Shown here: positions 12,796-23,179 of the stretch, in pieces
Position numbering within the stretch: the first letter of the stretch is position 1
How the letters are laid out: each line of letters opens with the position of its first letter
Origin: Henckelia pumila
Lineage: Eukaryota > Streptophyta > Magnoliopsida > Lamiales > Gesneriaceae
Assembly: GCF_033568475.1 (NCBI RefSeq)
Contig: NC_133120.1
Location: forward strand, 90,104,151 to 90,168,150
Direction: 5' to 3'
Length of the DNA stretch: 64,000 nucleotides
Notes under the pieces: model-generated
Database searches by the model: none
Told to the model about the DNA's origin: nothing
What the model saw: only the letters and a program-made list of their open reading frames with translations
Made by a program: the position numbers and the translations under genes

Positions 12796-12904
12796 TCAAC
12801 CTAATTGGAACCATTCTTGGATCGATCGATCGATCTAAGAACTAGGGCACGCCGTCAAGAGATGAGAGATGAGAGGAGAGAAAGAAGTCGTTGTGGGTCT
12901 TTTT

Positions 12905-13290
12905 TTATAATAGAGAAAACACAAGGGATTTATAATCCGTTGTGTTATGTGTTTTTTTTTTATTTTTTAAATAAATAAACAACGGTTTAAAAATCCGTTG
13001 TCGAATAGTCGGAAATCCGTTGTCTATTTGATTCCAAGAAACGCACAACGACAACGATTTAAAATTACCGTTGTCTTTAATTTACAAAAAAGCGCTCATA
13101 GACAACGGTTAATAAAATCCGTTGTCGTAGAGCACAAATTACAACAGTTTTCTTAAATCCGTTGTCTTAAACTAAAAAAAACACACACATCCACAACGGT
13201 TTTAGTACACACCGTTGTCAAAAGCAAAAAATCAACAGTTTTTCTACAAATCCGTTGTCTTTTTAATGTTGTTAATTAGCATGTTTGTTG
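12905..13290. repeat. CACTA right subterminal repeat array
   Basis: About ten copies of acaacggtt or its complement aaccgttgt, mostly as closely spaced inverted pairs such as acaacggtttaaaaatccgttgtc, mirror the left array. They end a few bases before the terminal repeat at 13283-13295. Confidence 0.9.
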
Positions 13291-13391
13291 TAGTGCCATC
13301 TTTCTCTCTATTTGAAGATCTTCCTTTCTGCTTTCAAGATCAAGATCTGGAGTTGGCATCAAGTCTTTCCTTTTCCGCGCTCGTTTCAATG

Positions 13392-13572
13392 TCATTACTT
13401 TTACAAAAATACAAGAAATACAAAGTAACATCATTTTATTTAATTATTCAAGAAAAGAAAATATATTTCATATTTATTCGAGACATATATCGATCGAGTT
13501 GGGTGCATTTCAGAGTCTAAAACTTTTTTTTTTTGAAAACCAGAGTCTTAAACTTTGAATACTCGTGGAAAC
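13392..13572 (+). repeat. Segmental duplication, right flank of the CACTA-bearing copy
   Basis: The run cattacttttacaaaaataca and the next 170 bases, through aaactttgaatactcgtgg, match 32549-32690. Homology stops at ggaaacat, after which the copies diverge. Together with 174-1000 this defines the site that contains the CACTA element here and lacks it in the other copy. Confidence 0.8.
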
Positions 13573-14747
13573 ATGCATGCATTTAATATTAAATTTTACA
13601 ATTTTCTACTACTTTAATTTTATTCATATTATATAGCTAGAGAACGTACATGACGTATTTATAAATCGTAACCCTAAAAATACAACATATAAGCACGCTA
13701 CCTAAAAAATTAAAATAACAAAAATTAAGTACAATATTATTAAATATAAACACATTGAAAAAATATTATAAATTATATTTAAATACTAATAAAAAAATTC
13801 AAAATTTAATTATTTATAATTCGGTTAACCGATTTTTTTTTTTTACGAAAACAAAAAATCGAATCGAATTAACCAAAATTTTCTAACACTAAATCGAATT
13901 TCCGAACTAATCGAACTGAATTTTCGAATTCATTTTGTTAGGTGAATTAATTCTGTTTAACCAAAATAATGGTCACCCTTATCTAAGATGATTTTAGGTG
14001 GGTGAATAATGTGATCGTCACTCAGTAAATAAGAATATCATCTCAATTTTTAAATCATTTTACAGAATCTCATATAGATATACATATCATAATATAATTC
14101 ATACATTCATCGAAAATAACATAACTCAATTATACCCTAATTCACTTATGAGTTTCGTAACCAACTGATATCAGTCTATTATATGTTTACCTTCTAAAAG
14201 GTGATGTCTGACATAACATAACAGAGTATTCATAATGTATATTTCTACTACTAAATCATGAGTTTCAGTGCATCAAAACAATAGATTTCGAAAATTCAAG
14301 ATTTGAACACAAGTATACATGCTGGAACGGCTTTAAAATATATTATTTAATTATTATAAATAAAAAATCCCACTTATCAAAATTGCTAAACTCATTTTGG
14401 TTGTCTTTGAATAATGTGCTTCACTTGCTCAAGTGACTGCTTGCTCAACTGAATTAATTTCCTTGAACTTTATGTCACTTTTATTTTACATATATATTAA
14501 ATGACTAAATTATTCTTACTTTTCTCTACATCATTATCTCTTTTTATCTCTATTTTTTTTTAAAATCTCATCATTTATCAATTTTATTAAATTATCTACA
14601 TACCCATATTTTCTCTCTGATAAAATTATCTGATACGTGAAAGCACATGCGATGATTTCCAGTAATCTATAAACTTTGTGCTGCTTTGTCAGCATATATA
14701 CACACACAACATGCACGACAATTAATGCTAGAAAGATATACAATGAG

Positions 14748-14891
14748 TTGGAATGATAATAAGAATCTAACACCGACTAATCCAAAAATTAAAGTAGGGA
14801 TATGGTTGAACTTAACGAGACAAATATATATATATATATACCTACTTTAATTTTTGGATTCGTCGGTGTTAGATTCTTATTATCATTCCAA
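14748..14891. repeat. Near-perfect foldback hairpin
   Basis: About 51 bases at 14748-14799 (ttggaatgataataagaatc onward) are repeated almost perfectly in reverse complement at 14841-14891, with a 41-base loop containing a TA run. A transcript would form a long hairpin with about one mismatch. It may be a small foldback transposon or a hairpin-RNA precursor. No target-site duplication was clear. Confidence 0.8.
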
Positions 14892-15318
14892 AACAATATA
14901 TATATATATATATATATGTTTGACTATTTGAGATTTAGAGTTTTTATATTTGTCAAATTTAAATTTTAGTCTGATATCTTTACTATTATTATTTTCAAAA
15001 TTTTAATCTTTTTTTCTGATTTGACGCTAATATAAAAAGAAGACAGTATTGATGTGAGGTCATTATATATAGTATCACATCAACACTTCCAATAAAATAA
15101 GATTAGAATTGCCAAACTAAATGCAGGAATAAAACTGAAAACTTTTATAATATAGATGAATAAAATAAAAAAAATAACAAATTTACATGATAAAAAAATG
15201 TAGTTTTCTCAAGAAAAAAAATGAAGTTGTGCGCTAAAATTAAAGAGTTGCGCTGGAGTAGAGTGTGGAAAGGGTGAATTACTTAATGGACTAAGTAAAA
15301 AATTTATATAAATAATAG

Positions 15319-15629
15319 AGAAAACTGCAATTTTGGTCTTTTATGTTTGTCACTTTGCGATTTCGGTCCTCTATGTTTTTATATTTTAGTTTTAGTCATG
15401 TATATTTTGATTTTTGGCAATTTCAGTCCTTTTTATTCGAAAATTCTTACGTGACATTATACACGTCAGCACCACATCAGCACTGAATTGGTGTCACATC
15501 AGCGACACGTCAGAAAATGACTAAAATTGCCAAAAAATTAAGATATCGGATTAAAACTAAAATATGAAAATATAAAGCACCAAAATCGCAAAGTAACAAA
15601 CCTATAGGACTAAAAAAACAATTTTTCCT
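15319..15629. mobile_element. Palindromic MITE
   Basis: The two halves are imperfect inverted repeats. The left half runs gaaaactgcaattttggtc... and the right half ends with ggactaaaaaaacaattttt. A possible TSD, aataata, lies at both sides. The centre holds paired cacgtcag/ctgacgtg-type motifs. This layout is typical of short non-autonomous DNA transposons. The superfamily is not certain. Confidence 0.6.
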
Positions 15630-15790
15630 AAATAATAATAAAAATTTGAGATGAGCTATAGTTTAGGACTGACCTAAGCTAAATCCGTCCAATTGTAACG
15701 AGTATTAGTTATGTTAATTATGAATATTGTATATTGTTTTGGGTATATTTATGAGTATTAGCTTTTATATATATCTTGATGGGTAAAGTA

Positions 15791-16035
15791 AGACATTGTT
15801 TGGTTTGATATATTATTAATCTATGTATAACTTATCCCAATTAATTTCGCCTTATTTTCGTCATATTATTTATCTATTTATTAATTAATAATTTTACATC
15901 AATTAAATCAAATAAATTATAATCTATCCATCAAATCAAATAATGTATTAACTATTTTTTCTTATTTATTTTTAATTTACATTATATTACTTATCTATGG
16001 ATTACTTATCCTATCACTCAAATCAAACGGTGCCT
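15791..16035. mobile_element. MITE with terminal acattgtttggtttga / tcaaatcaaacggtgcc
   Basis: The left end agacattgtttggtttga pairs with the right end tcaaatcaaacggtgcctt, and subterminal aacttatcc/ggataagt motifs also pair. The interior is very AT-rich and codes for nothing. A related sequence starting tcgtttgattcgagtgatag occurs at 39848. Confidence 0.6.
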
Positions 16036-16963
16036 TATAGATTAGACAATGGATGATGGATCTATAAGACCAGACACATTACTCGACCGAACTCAAATCC
16101 CATTTATATTTTAGTAATATTTATTTTAATACATGTATTAGACAATGTAGTAATAATACTTATATTATAATATACTATTCGAGCTGATTTTATTATAAAA
16201 ATATTATTGCAGTACTTAATCCATACTCGTTGAAAATGAATGAAAGGCTGAAATAACCTGACACATTTTTTTTTTCTTGCTATTGTTAATTTTGTAAAAT
16301 TTCCCATTGGGAATTCCAGTGTAAAAATAGGCAAAAGATGTTAATGTCAGTGGATTATTTTTAAGTAATATAATTAATGATAAGATTCGCTTCAGGTCAT
16401 TTAATGTCATCAAGTTAGCTATTAATTTCAATTTTTTCGCCTTCATTAAGAGTATTATTATTTTATTTTTTGAAACAAAGAGTATTCTTAATTATGTCAT
16501 AAATATTTACTAATTATTCCATTCCCTACTAGCTAGTATTTAATTTTTGACACAAACTCTAAAAATTATATTGCAACTTTACGTGATAATGTATCTAGCT
16601 ATAACAAAAAAAAAGTATCCAGCTAGCTAGGGACCAATATTAAATTCACGTCCTGTTTTGGGATGGCCAATAGAAATATCAGTGGTAAATGACCGATGCT
16701 AAAAATGTTGCTAGGTCAATTTACGTTTACCGTTCCGTGCATGTCAATTAACTCACCATTCTTTATATTACTAATTATTATATTATATTATTGTTATAAG
16801 ATAGATCAGGTAGGCACTAAAATTAGTAAGTGATAACTATAATTACATAATTATAAATGTAGCTGTGAGCCTATGAAATACAATATGGAGTGTGGTGTCA
16901 CAATCATTTTTGGATGAAAATGAAAAAGAAAATGAGTAATATGATTTTAAAAATAGTTATTTG

Positions 16964-17239
16964 TGTTGAAAAATATTATTATTATTAATATTATGTTGAA
17001 TATTGAATGTTGAATGTTGAATATTGAGTTGTAAAATGTGAAAAATTAGTGTGATGATGTAGATGATGATGTATTTATTTTTGGACTAATCTCAAATGTG
17101 GATCTATAAATAGGTCTTCATTTGTGATGAAAAATACAATTGAATTGAGAGAAAAATATTTGTGAAGTGTAGAGTTTGATATATTTTGAGTTTTGGAGTT
17201 TTTACTTTTTACCATAAATTTTTACTTTTTCACAACACG
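16964..17239 (+). repeat. Copia 5' LTR
   Basis: The 276-bp LTR starts TGTTGAAAAATATT and ends TTCACAACA. It contains a TATA box, tataaata, at 17105-17112. It is 7 bp longer than the 3' LTR because of an extra ttgaatg unit in a short repeat and other small indels. Confidence 0.95.
17105..17112 (+). promoter_or_regulatory. TATA box of the copia 5' LTR
   Basis: The sequence tataaata lies about 135 bp before the LTR end, a usual place for the retrotransposon promoter. It is conserved in the 3' LTR at 23042-23049. Confidence 0.7.
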
Positions 17240-17256
17240 TTATCAGCACGATCGCT
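17240..17256 (+). other. Copia primer-binding site
   Basis: Directly after the left LTR comes cgttatcagcacgatcg. The part ttatcagcac is the usual initiator-tRNA-Met type primer site in plant copia elements. Confidence 0.7.
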
Positions 17257-18083
17257 CGAAGATTTCCGACGCTCCAAAACACAAAGAGAAGATAAAAATA
17301 TTCAACATGTAAGAATTTTTATTTTACTGTTTATATATTTTTATTGTGTATATATTTAATATATAATATCATGTTATATTTTTAAAAAAACTTGTTATAA
17401 ATCCTGGGAGGATGTTAAGACGACATCCCACACTCCCGGTAAGGGATACGACAAGTATAAAAGCCTCTAAAGTTTTTAAACATTATAATCATATTTGTAT
17501 AATTTCACAATATTATATAAAAGGTTGTCTACGACACCGATCTTATAATAATATGATATGATATACTATACCTGACTTTATACTAACTTTATTAGTATAA
17601 TTTCATAATATTATATAAAAGGTTGTCTACGACACCGACCTTATAATAATGTGATATGATATACATAATTATTTAATTATGATTATCATTATATGCATTG
17701 CATCATTATCACAAAATTTTTATTCAACACATACTCGATTTTTCTTACCCCCAATGGTCACAAACGGTCATAAACGGCTAGTTTTTTTTGCCTATATATA
17801 TGATCACTCAAACTCATTTTCAATCACACCAAAATTCATTCTTTCTCTCAAAATATTTTATCCTCGGTTTTTTCGAAGATGGAGATGATGGCATTTATAA
17901 GGATATTTTTCATAACGACTATGATCATCATGCTCATGAGTTTTGTATTCACCGGCGATTTTCCACCAAAGATTTTTTATCTATTTATATACGCACTTGT
18001 AATCTACGTTCTTCCATTATTTTGTATTGTCATACTAATAGAAATTAACTAATAAAATGCATTGTTATTTTTCTAGTACCACC
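17257..18083 (+). other. Copia untranslated leader with a 98-bp tandem duplication
   Basis: The leader is unusually long, about 840 bp. The run aaaaggttgtctacgacacc, with flanking AT-rich sequence, occurs twice, starting about 17497 and 17595, with a few differences. A short palindrome, ggatgttaagacgacatcc, lies at 17410. No coding function is supported for the short open frames here. Confidence 0.6.
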
Positions 18084-19130
18084 ATGTCAAACTTGACAAA
18101 GATTGAATTCGTTGCGCTCGATATCACCGGAAAGAATTACATGCCATGGACTCTCGATGTAGAAATGCATCTTGAGTCATTGGGTCTAAGTGATACCATA
18201 AAAGAAAATAATATATCATCCTCACAAGAAAAGGCAAAGTCTATGATTTTCTTACGTAAACATCTTGATGAAGGATTGAAATGTGAGTATCTCACAGAAA
18301 AAGACCCAATGATTTTATGGAAAGGGCTGAAAGAAAGATTTGAGTATATAAGAGAATTTATACTCCCGACCGCCAGTGATGAATGGAATATGTTAAGATT
18401 CCAAGACTTTAAAAAAGTCAGTGATTATAATTCAGCGATGTATCGAATAGTCTCACAATTGAAATTCTGTGGACTTGAAGTCACAGAGATGGAAATGCTT
18501 GAGAAAACATTTTCCACTTTTCACGCATCGAATATAACTCTACAACAACGGTATAGAGTGCGTGGATTTTCGAGATATTCCGAACTAATCGCATGTCTTC
18601 TTGTGGCGGAAAAGAACAACGAATTGTTAGTAAGAAATCATCAATCCCGACCCACTGGATCAACGGCATTTCCTGAAGCAAATGTCGTAATGAAAAATGA
18701 AAACCAAAATCAAAGGCATAGACCAGATTTTGGTCGTGGACGAGGTCGAGGAAATGGGCGTGGACGTGGACGTGGACGTAAAAATTATCGCGGTCGTGGT
18801 CGTGGCTGTGGATATGAAAATAATCGAGGTAGTTATTTCAATAACTCATCTCAAAAGAACGTCACGAATCATCCACCAAAAAGGCAGCATGAAAATACGA
18901 GTGAAAATGAAAATCACTCAAAAAGATCTGAGAGTGTTTGTTATAGATGTGGTACTCCAGGACATTGGTCACATATTTTTCGAACCCCTGAGCACCTATG
19001 TAAGCTCTATAAAGAATCGACAAAGGGGAAAGGAAAAGAGACAAATTTTGTTGAAGATAGTGACCGTTTAATTGGTTCAACTAGTTTCAATGCTGCAGAT
19101 TTTTTGAATGATTTCGAAGACATTGATTAA
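18084..19130 (+). CDS. gag: Copia Gag polyprotein
   Basis: The 348-residue frame starts at the ATG in accaccATG (18084). The first 200 residues match the plant copia capsid family (FVALDITGKNY, MIFLRKHLDEGLK, YNSAMYRIVSQLK, LEKTFSTFHASN). Then follows an Arg-Gly-rich nucleic-acid-binding stretch at about residues 220-255 and one zinc knuckle, CYRCGTPGHWSHIF. In the knuckle the fourth Cys is replaced by Phe, which should weaken RNA packaging. Gag ends in TAA at 19128. Pol follows in a different frame (+1), so expression as one polyprotein would need frameshifting, or a frameshift mutation has occurred. Confidence 0.93.
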   Translation: MSNLTKIEFVALDITGKNYMPWTLDVEMHLESLGLSDTIKENNISSSQEKAKSMIFLRKHLDEGLKCEYLTEKDPMILWKGLKERFEYIREFILPTASDEWNMLRFQDFKKVSDYNSAMYRIVSQLKFCGLEVTEMEMLEKTFSTFHASNITLQQRYRVRGFSRYSELIACLLVAEKNNELLVRNHQSRPTGSTAFPEANVVMKNENQNQRHRPDFGRGRGRGNGRGRGRGRKNYRGRGRGCGYENNRGSYFNNSSQKNVTNHPPKRQHENTSENENHSKRSESVCYRCGTPGHWSHIFRTPEHLCKLYKESTKGKGKETNFVEDSDRLIGSTSFNAADFLNDFEDID

Positions 19131-19257
19131 AATATTGGTGGGACTACATTATAACAAATTTCTATTTTTCATGCATTCTTGTATTATAAAGCATGTTATA
19201 TTTTGCATTTGTATTGTAATTAATTTTTCTTTATTTCATATTTTTGTGAAGTTTGAT

Positions 19258-22200
19258 ATGGAAAATGCTATGAGCAAACATGGAAATAATATCATGGAAA
19301 TTTGCATACCAGATAGTGGTACAACACACACTATTCTGCGAGATAAAAGATATTTCTTGGAAATAAAACCAACAAAAACAATGGTGAATACCATATCAGG
19401 TCCTGTAGACTTGATTGAAGGTTGTGGAAAAGCACATTTTTTGTTACCTAATGGTACAAAATTTCTGATAAATGATGCTTTATATTCACCACAATCGAAA
19501 AAAAATTTGTTGAGTTTTAATGACATATACTCTCATGAGTATGATACTGAGACGATAACTGATGGAAATCAAAAATATATGTGTCTTACCATATATAAAT
19601 CAGGAAAGAAATATGTGGTTGAAAAATTATCAATGCTCCCTACTGGATTGCATTATACACATATAAGGCCAATCGAATCAAATATGGTGGTTAATAGTTC
19701 TTCAATATTAACAAATTGGCATGATCGATTGGGACATCCTGGTTCAATAATGATGCGAAGAATTATTGAAAATACACATGGTCATCCATTGAAAGACCAG
19801 AAGATCTTTCAGAATAATAAGTTTCAATGTAAAGCATGTTCTCTTGGAAAACTTATTATAAGACCATCGCCAGCTAAAATCCAAACTGAATCACCCATAT
19901 TTCTTGAACGTATTCAGGGTGATATTTGTGGGCCAATTCATCCACCATGTGGACCATTTCGATACTTTATGGTATTGATCGATGCCTCTAGCAGATGGTC
20001 ACATGTATGCTTATTGTCAACTCGGAATGTGGCATTTGCAAGATTGATGGCTCAAATAATAAAATTGCGAAATCAATTTCCCGATTATACAATCAAGAAA
20101 ATAAGACTTGATAATGCTGGAGAATTTACATCCCAGACTTTCAATGATTATTGTATGTCAATGGGAATCACTGTTGAACATCCTGTTGCTCATATTCATA
20201 CACAGAATGGATTAGCTGAATCATTGATTAAACGTCTACAACTGATTGCTAGACCAATGATTATGAGAACAAAACTCCCTATTTCTATATGGGGACATGC
20301 AATTTTACATGCTGTGGCATTAATTCGCATCATACCAAGTGCATATCATAAATTCTCCCCATTGCAACTTGCATTTGGTAAAGAACCAAATATCTCTCAT
20401 CTGAGAATTTTTGGATGTATGGTGTATGTGCCTATTGCACCACCTCAACGATCAAAAATGGGTCCACAAAGAAAAATCGATATTTATATCGGTTATGATA
20501 GTCCATCAATCATTCGATATCTTGAGCCTCAAACAGGCGATGTGTTTACAGCACGCTTTGCTGATTGTCATTTTAATGAAAAAATCTTCCCAGTGTTAGG
20601 GGGAGAAATGAAACACATCGAAAAAGAAATCACATGGTATGTACCATCATTGTTACATTTGGATCCAAGGACCAAACAATGTGAGAAAGATGTACAGCAA
20701 ATTGTGCACATGCAAAGAATTGCAAATCAAATGCCAGATGCATTTGCAGACACAAAAGGGGTAACAAAATCATATATACATGTTGTAAATGCCCCTGCTC
20801 AAATTGAAATTCCAAAGAAACAAATTGAAGACACTCATGATGTCATAAAACGCTTGAAGCGTGGAAGACCAGTCGGTTCCAAGGATAAAAATCCTCGGAA
20901 AAGAAAAGGCATAGAGAAACACGACGATCATAAAATAGAAAATGGTGTTCCAGAAGAATCACCTGATGATGAAAATATTCTGTCAGAACCACAAACTGAC
21001 AAGAATCGTGAAATCTCTATCAATTATATTAATACTGGAAAAATATGGAACCGAAAAGACATAGAAAATATTGATGAGATATTTTCTTATAATGTGGCTT
21101 GTGACATCGTAAATGAAAATGAGGATCATGAACCAAAATCTTTTGGTGAATGTAAAACTCGTCATGATTGGGTCAAATGGAAAGATGCCATCTAGGTTGA
21201 ATTAGATTCGCTGAATAAACGCAATGTTTTTGGACCTATAGTCCTCACACCTGAAGGTGTAAAACCTGTTGGATACAAATGAGTTTTTATTCGAAAGCGA
21301 AATGAGAAAAATGAAATAGTCAGATATAAAGCTAGACTTGTTGCACAAGGTTTTTCTCAAAGGCCTGGAATTGATTATGAAGAAACGTATTCTCCTGTTA
21401 TGGATGCAATTACGTTTCGATATTTGATTAGTTTGGCAGTGTTTGAAAATTTGGAAATGTGTCTTATGGATGTTGTTACAGCTTACTTATACGGATCACT
21501 TGATAGTGATATATACATGAAAATCCCTGAAGGATTTAAGATGCCTGAAGCACAAAGTTCAAAACCCAGAGAATTTTATTCTGTAAAATTGCAAAGATCA
21601 TTATATGGGTTAAAGCAATCTGGCTGAATGTGGTATAATCGGCTAAGTGAGCACTTGATGAAAAAGGGATATGTAAATGATTCAATATGCCCTTGTGTTT
21701 TCATCAAGAAAACAACATCCGGATGTGTAATTATTGCTGTATATGTTGATGATTTAAACATCATTGGAACGAATAAAGAAATTCAAGAAGTTATGATGTA
21801 CTTGAAGGAAGAATTTGAAATGAAGGATCTTGGAAAAATCAAGTATTGTCTGGGTTTGCAAATCGAACAAAAAGAATGTGGAATTTTTGTTCACCAGGCA
21901 AATTATACAGAAAAGATCCTTAAACGTTTTAATATGGATAAATCAAATCCATTAAGTACTCCAATGGTTGTAAGATCATTAAACATAGAAAAAGATTCAT
22001 TCCGTCCATGTGGAGATGATGAAGTTATTCTTGGTCCAGAAGTACCATATCTAAGTGCCATTGGTGCCCTTATGTATCTTGCAAATTGCACTAGACCTGA
22101 TATATCTTTTGCTGTAAATTTATTGGCAAGATTCAGTTCATATCCAACAAAGAGGCACTGGAACGGAATTAAACATATATTTCGTTATCTACGAGGAACA

Positions 22201-22740
22201 ACAGATTTGGGACTTTTGTACTCAAAAGACACCAATCAAAGTATCATTGGTTATGCTGATGCTGGATATTTATCTGATCCACATAAGGCACGTTCTCAAA
22301 CCGGATATGTATTTACTCATGGAGGCACCGCAATTTCTTGGCGTTCACAGAAACAAACACTCGTAACAACTTCATCAAATCACGCTGAGATTATTGCGCT
22401 ACATGAAGCAAGCCGTGAATGTGTTTGGCTAAAATCAATGACACAACATATCCAAACTTCTTGTGGATTATCAGTAGACAAGAAGCCTGTGACGTTGTAT
22501 GAAGACAATGCTACATGTATTGCTCAAATGAAAGAAGGATACATCAAAAGTGACAGAACAAAACATATACCCCCAAAGTTCTTTGCCTACACTCAAGAGC
22601 TTGAGAAGAATAAAGATATTGATATCTGTTATATTCAATCAAGTGAGAACTCATCAGATCTCTTCACAAAGGCACTTCCCACGACGATATTCAGAAAGCA
22701 TATATACAACATTGGGATGCGCAATCTGCGGAATATGTGA
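19258..22740 (+). pseudogene. pol: Copia Pol polyprotein with three nonsense codons
   Basis: Domains in order are: aspartic protease (PDSGTTHTIL), GAG-pre-integrase HHCC region (HDRLGHPGS ... CKACSLGK), integrase core with its DDE residues (GDICGP; RLDNAGEFTS; NGLAESL), reverse transcriptase (YKARLVAQGF, DVVTAYLYG, LYGLKQSG, YVDDLNIIG) and RNase H (GYADAGYLSD, TSSNHAEIIALHEA). In-frame stops lie at 21193 (TAG), 21280 (TGA) and 21625 (TGA). Each is at a site where family members have Gln, Trp and Arg, so each fits a C-to-T or G-to-A change. All catalytic residues otherwise look intact. The first Met with family-like sequence is at 19258. Confidence 0.93.
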
Positions 22741-22896
22741 AGAATCACTCATGTTAACATGAGGGGGAGTTTACGTGGCTGCACTCTTTTTCCCTTACTA
22801 TGGTCTTTATCCCACTGGGTTTTTCCTAGTAAGGTTTTTAACGAGGCAGTATAAAACACGTAATGAAGACAGTCATCATATCACGATCATCATCAC

Positions 22897-22905
22897 AAGG
22901 GGGAG
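22897..22905 (+). other. Copia polypurine tract
   Basis: The sequence aagggggag lies immediately before the 3' LTR and would prime plus-strand synthesis. A second purine run, gaggggga, lies near 22760 and may be a central or secondary tract. Confidence 0.85.
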
Positions 22906-23174
22906 TGTTGAAAAATATTATTATTATTAATATTATGTTGAATATTGAATGTTGAATATTGAGTTGTAAAATGTGGAAAATTAGTATGTGATGATGTAGA
23001 TGATGATGTATTTATTTTTGGACTAATCTCAAATGTGGATCTATAAATAGGTCTTCATTTGTGATGAAAAATACAATTGAATTGAGAGAAAAATATTTGT
23101 GAAGTGTAGAGTTTGATATATTTTGAGTTTTGGAGTTTTTACTTTTTACCATAAATTTTTACTTTTTCACAACA
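22906..23174 (+). repeat. Copia 3' LTR
   Basis: The 269-bp LTR is nearly identical to 16964-17239 and is followed by the ATTTG duplication at 23175-23179. Confidence 0.95.
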
Positions 23175-23179
23175 ATTTG

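Larger units (their letters stand above)
10854..12904. other. Long 5' region of the CACTA genes, a mosaic without an element gene
   Basis: Two kilobases upstream of the transposase hold no element open reading frame. Bases 10900-11560 are AT-rich and featureless. Fragments of host genes lie at about 11590-11860 (NB-ARC) and 12640-12790 (WD40). On the minus strand, 12590-12180 has a sequence resembling 5' untranslated exons with introns, for example ctttacag before gcatagagag and ctgatag before gtgcgtg. The transposase promoter presumably lies near the right end, but I cannot place a start site. Confidence 0.5.
1356..13295 (-). mobile_element. Complete CACTA (En/Spm-type) DNA transposon
   Basis: The left end reads cactacaacaaa and the right end tttgttgtagtg, giving a 12-13 bp terminal inverted repeat with the diagnostic CACTA/TAGTG termini. 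A perfect 3-bp target-site duplication, CCA, lies at 1353-1355 and 13296-13298, as expected for the superfamily. Both ends carry dense arrays of a motif of the type aaccgttgtcgta. Two genes run leftward: a TNP2 transposase (7557-10853) and a downstream gene ending in a ULP1-like protease (2865-7361). Pieces of host genes sit in an intron and in the long 5' region. The element is structurally complete, but the transposase has one stop codon, so current autonomy is doubtful. Strand is given as the direction of its genes. Confidence 0.97.
13573..16958. other. Intergenic DNA with miniature elements
   Basis: No gene is supported. Open frames here are short and unlike known proteins. Bases 13810-13980 contain repeated ttaaccg/cggttaa and cgaatt motifs of an unidentified dispersed repeat. 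Three structured elements (14748, 15319 and 15791) are listed separately. Bases 16060-16958 show nothing recognisable before the copia element. Confidence 0.5.
16964..23174 (+). mobile_element. Ty1/copia LTR retrotransposon, full length but degenerate
   Basis: The element has LTRs starting TGTTGAAA and ending CACAACA, a 5-bp target-site duplication ATTTG (16959-16963 and 23175-23179), a primer-binding site just after the left LTR, gag, pol in the order protease, integrase, RT, RNase H (the copia order), and a purine tract before the right LTR. Pol has three nonsense codons, so the element is not autonomous. The LTRs are nearly identical apart from small indels, suggesting a fairly recent insertion. 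Confidence 0.97.
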
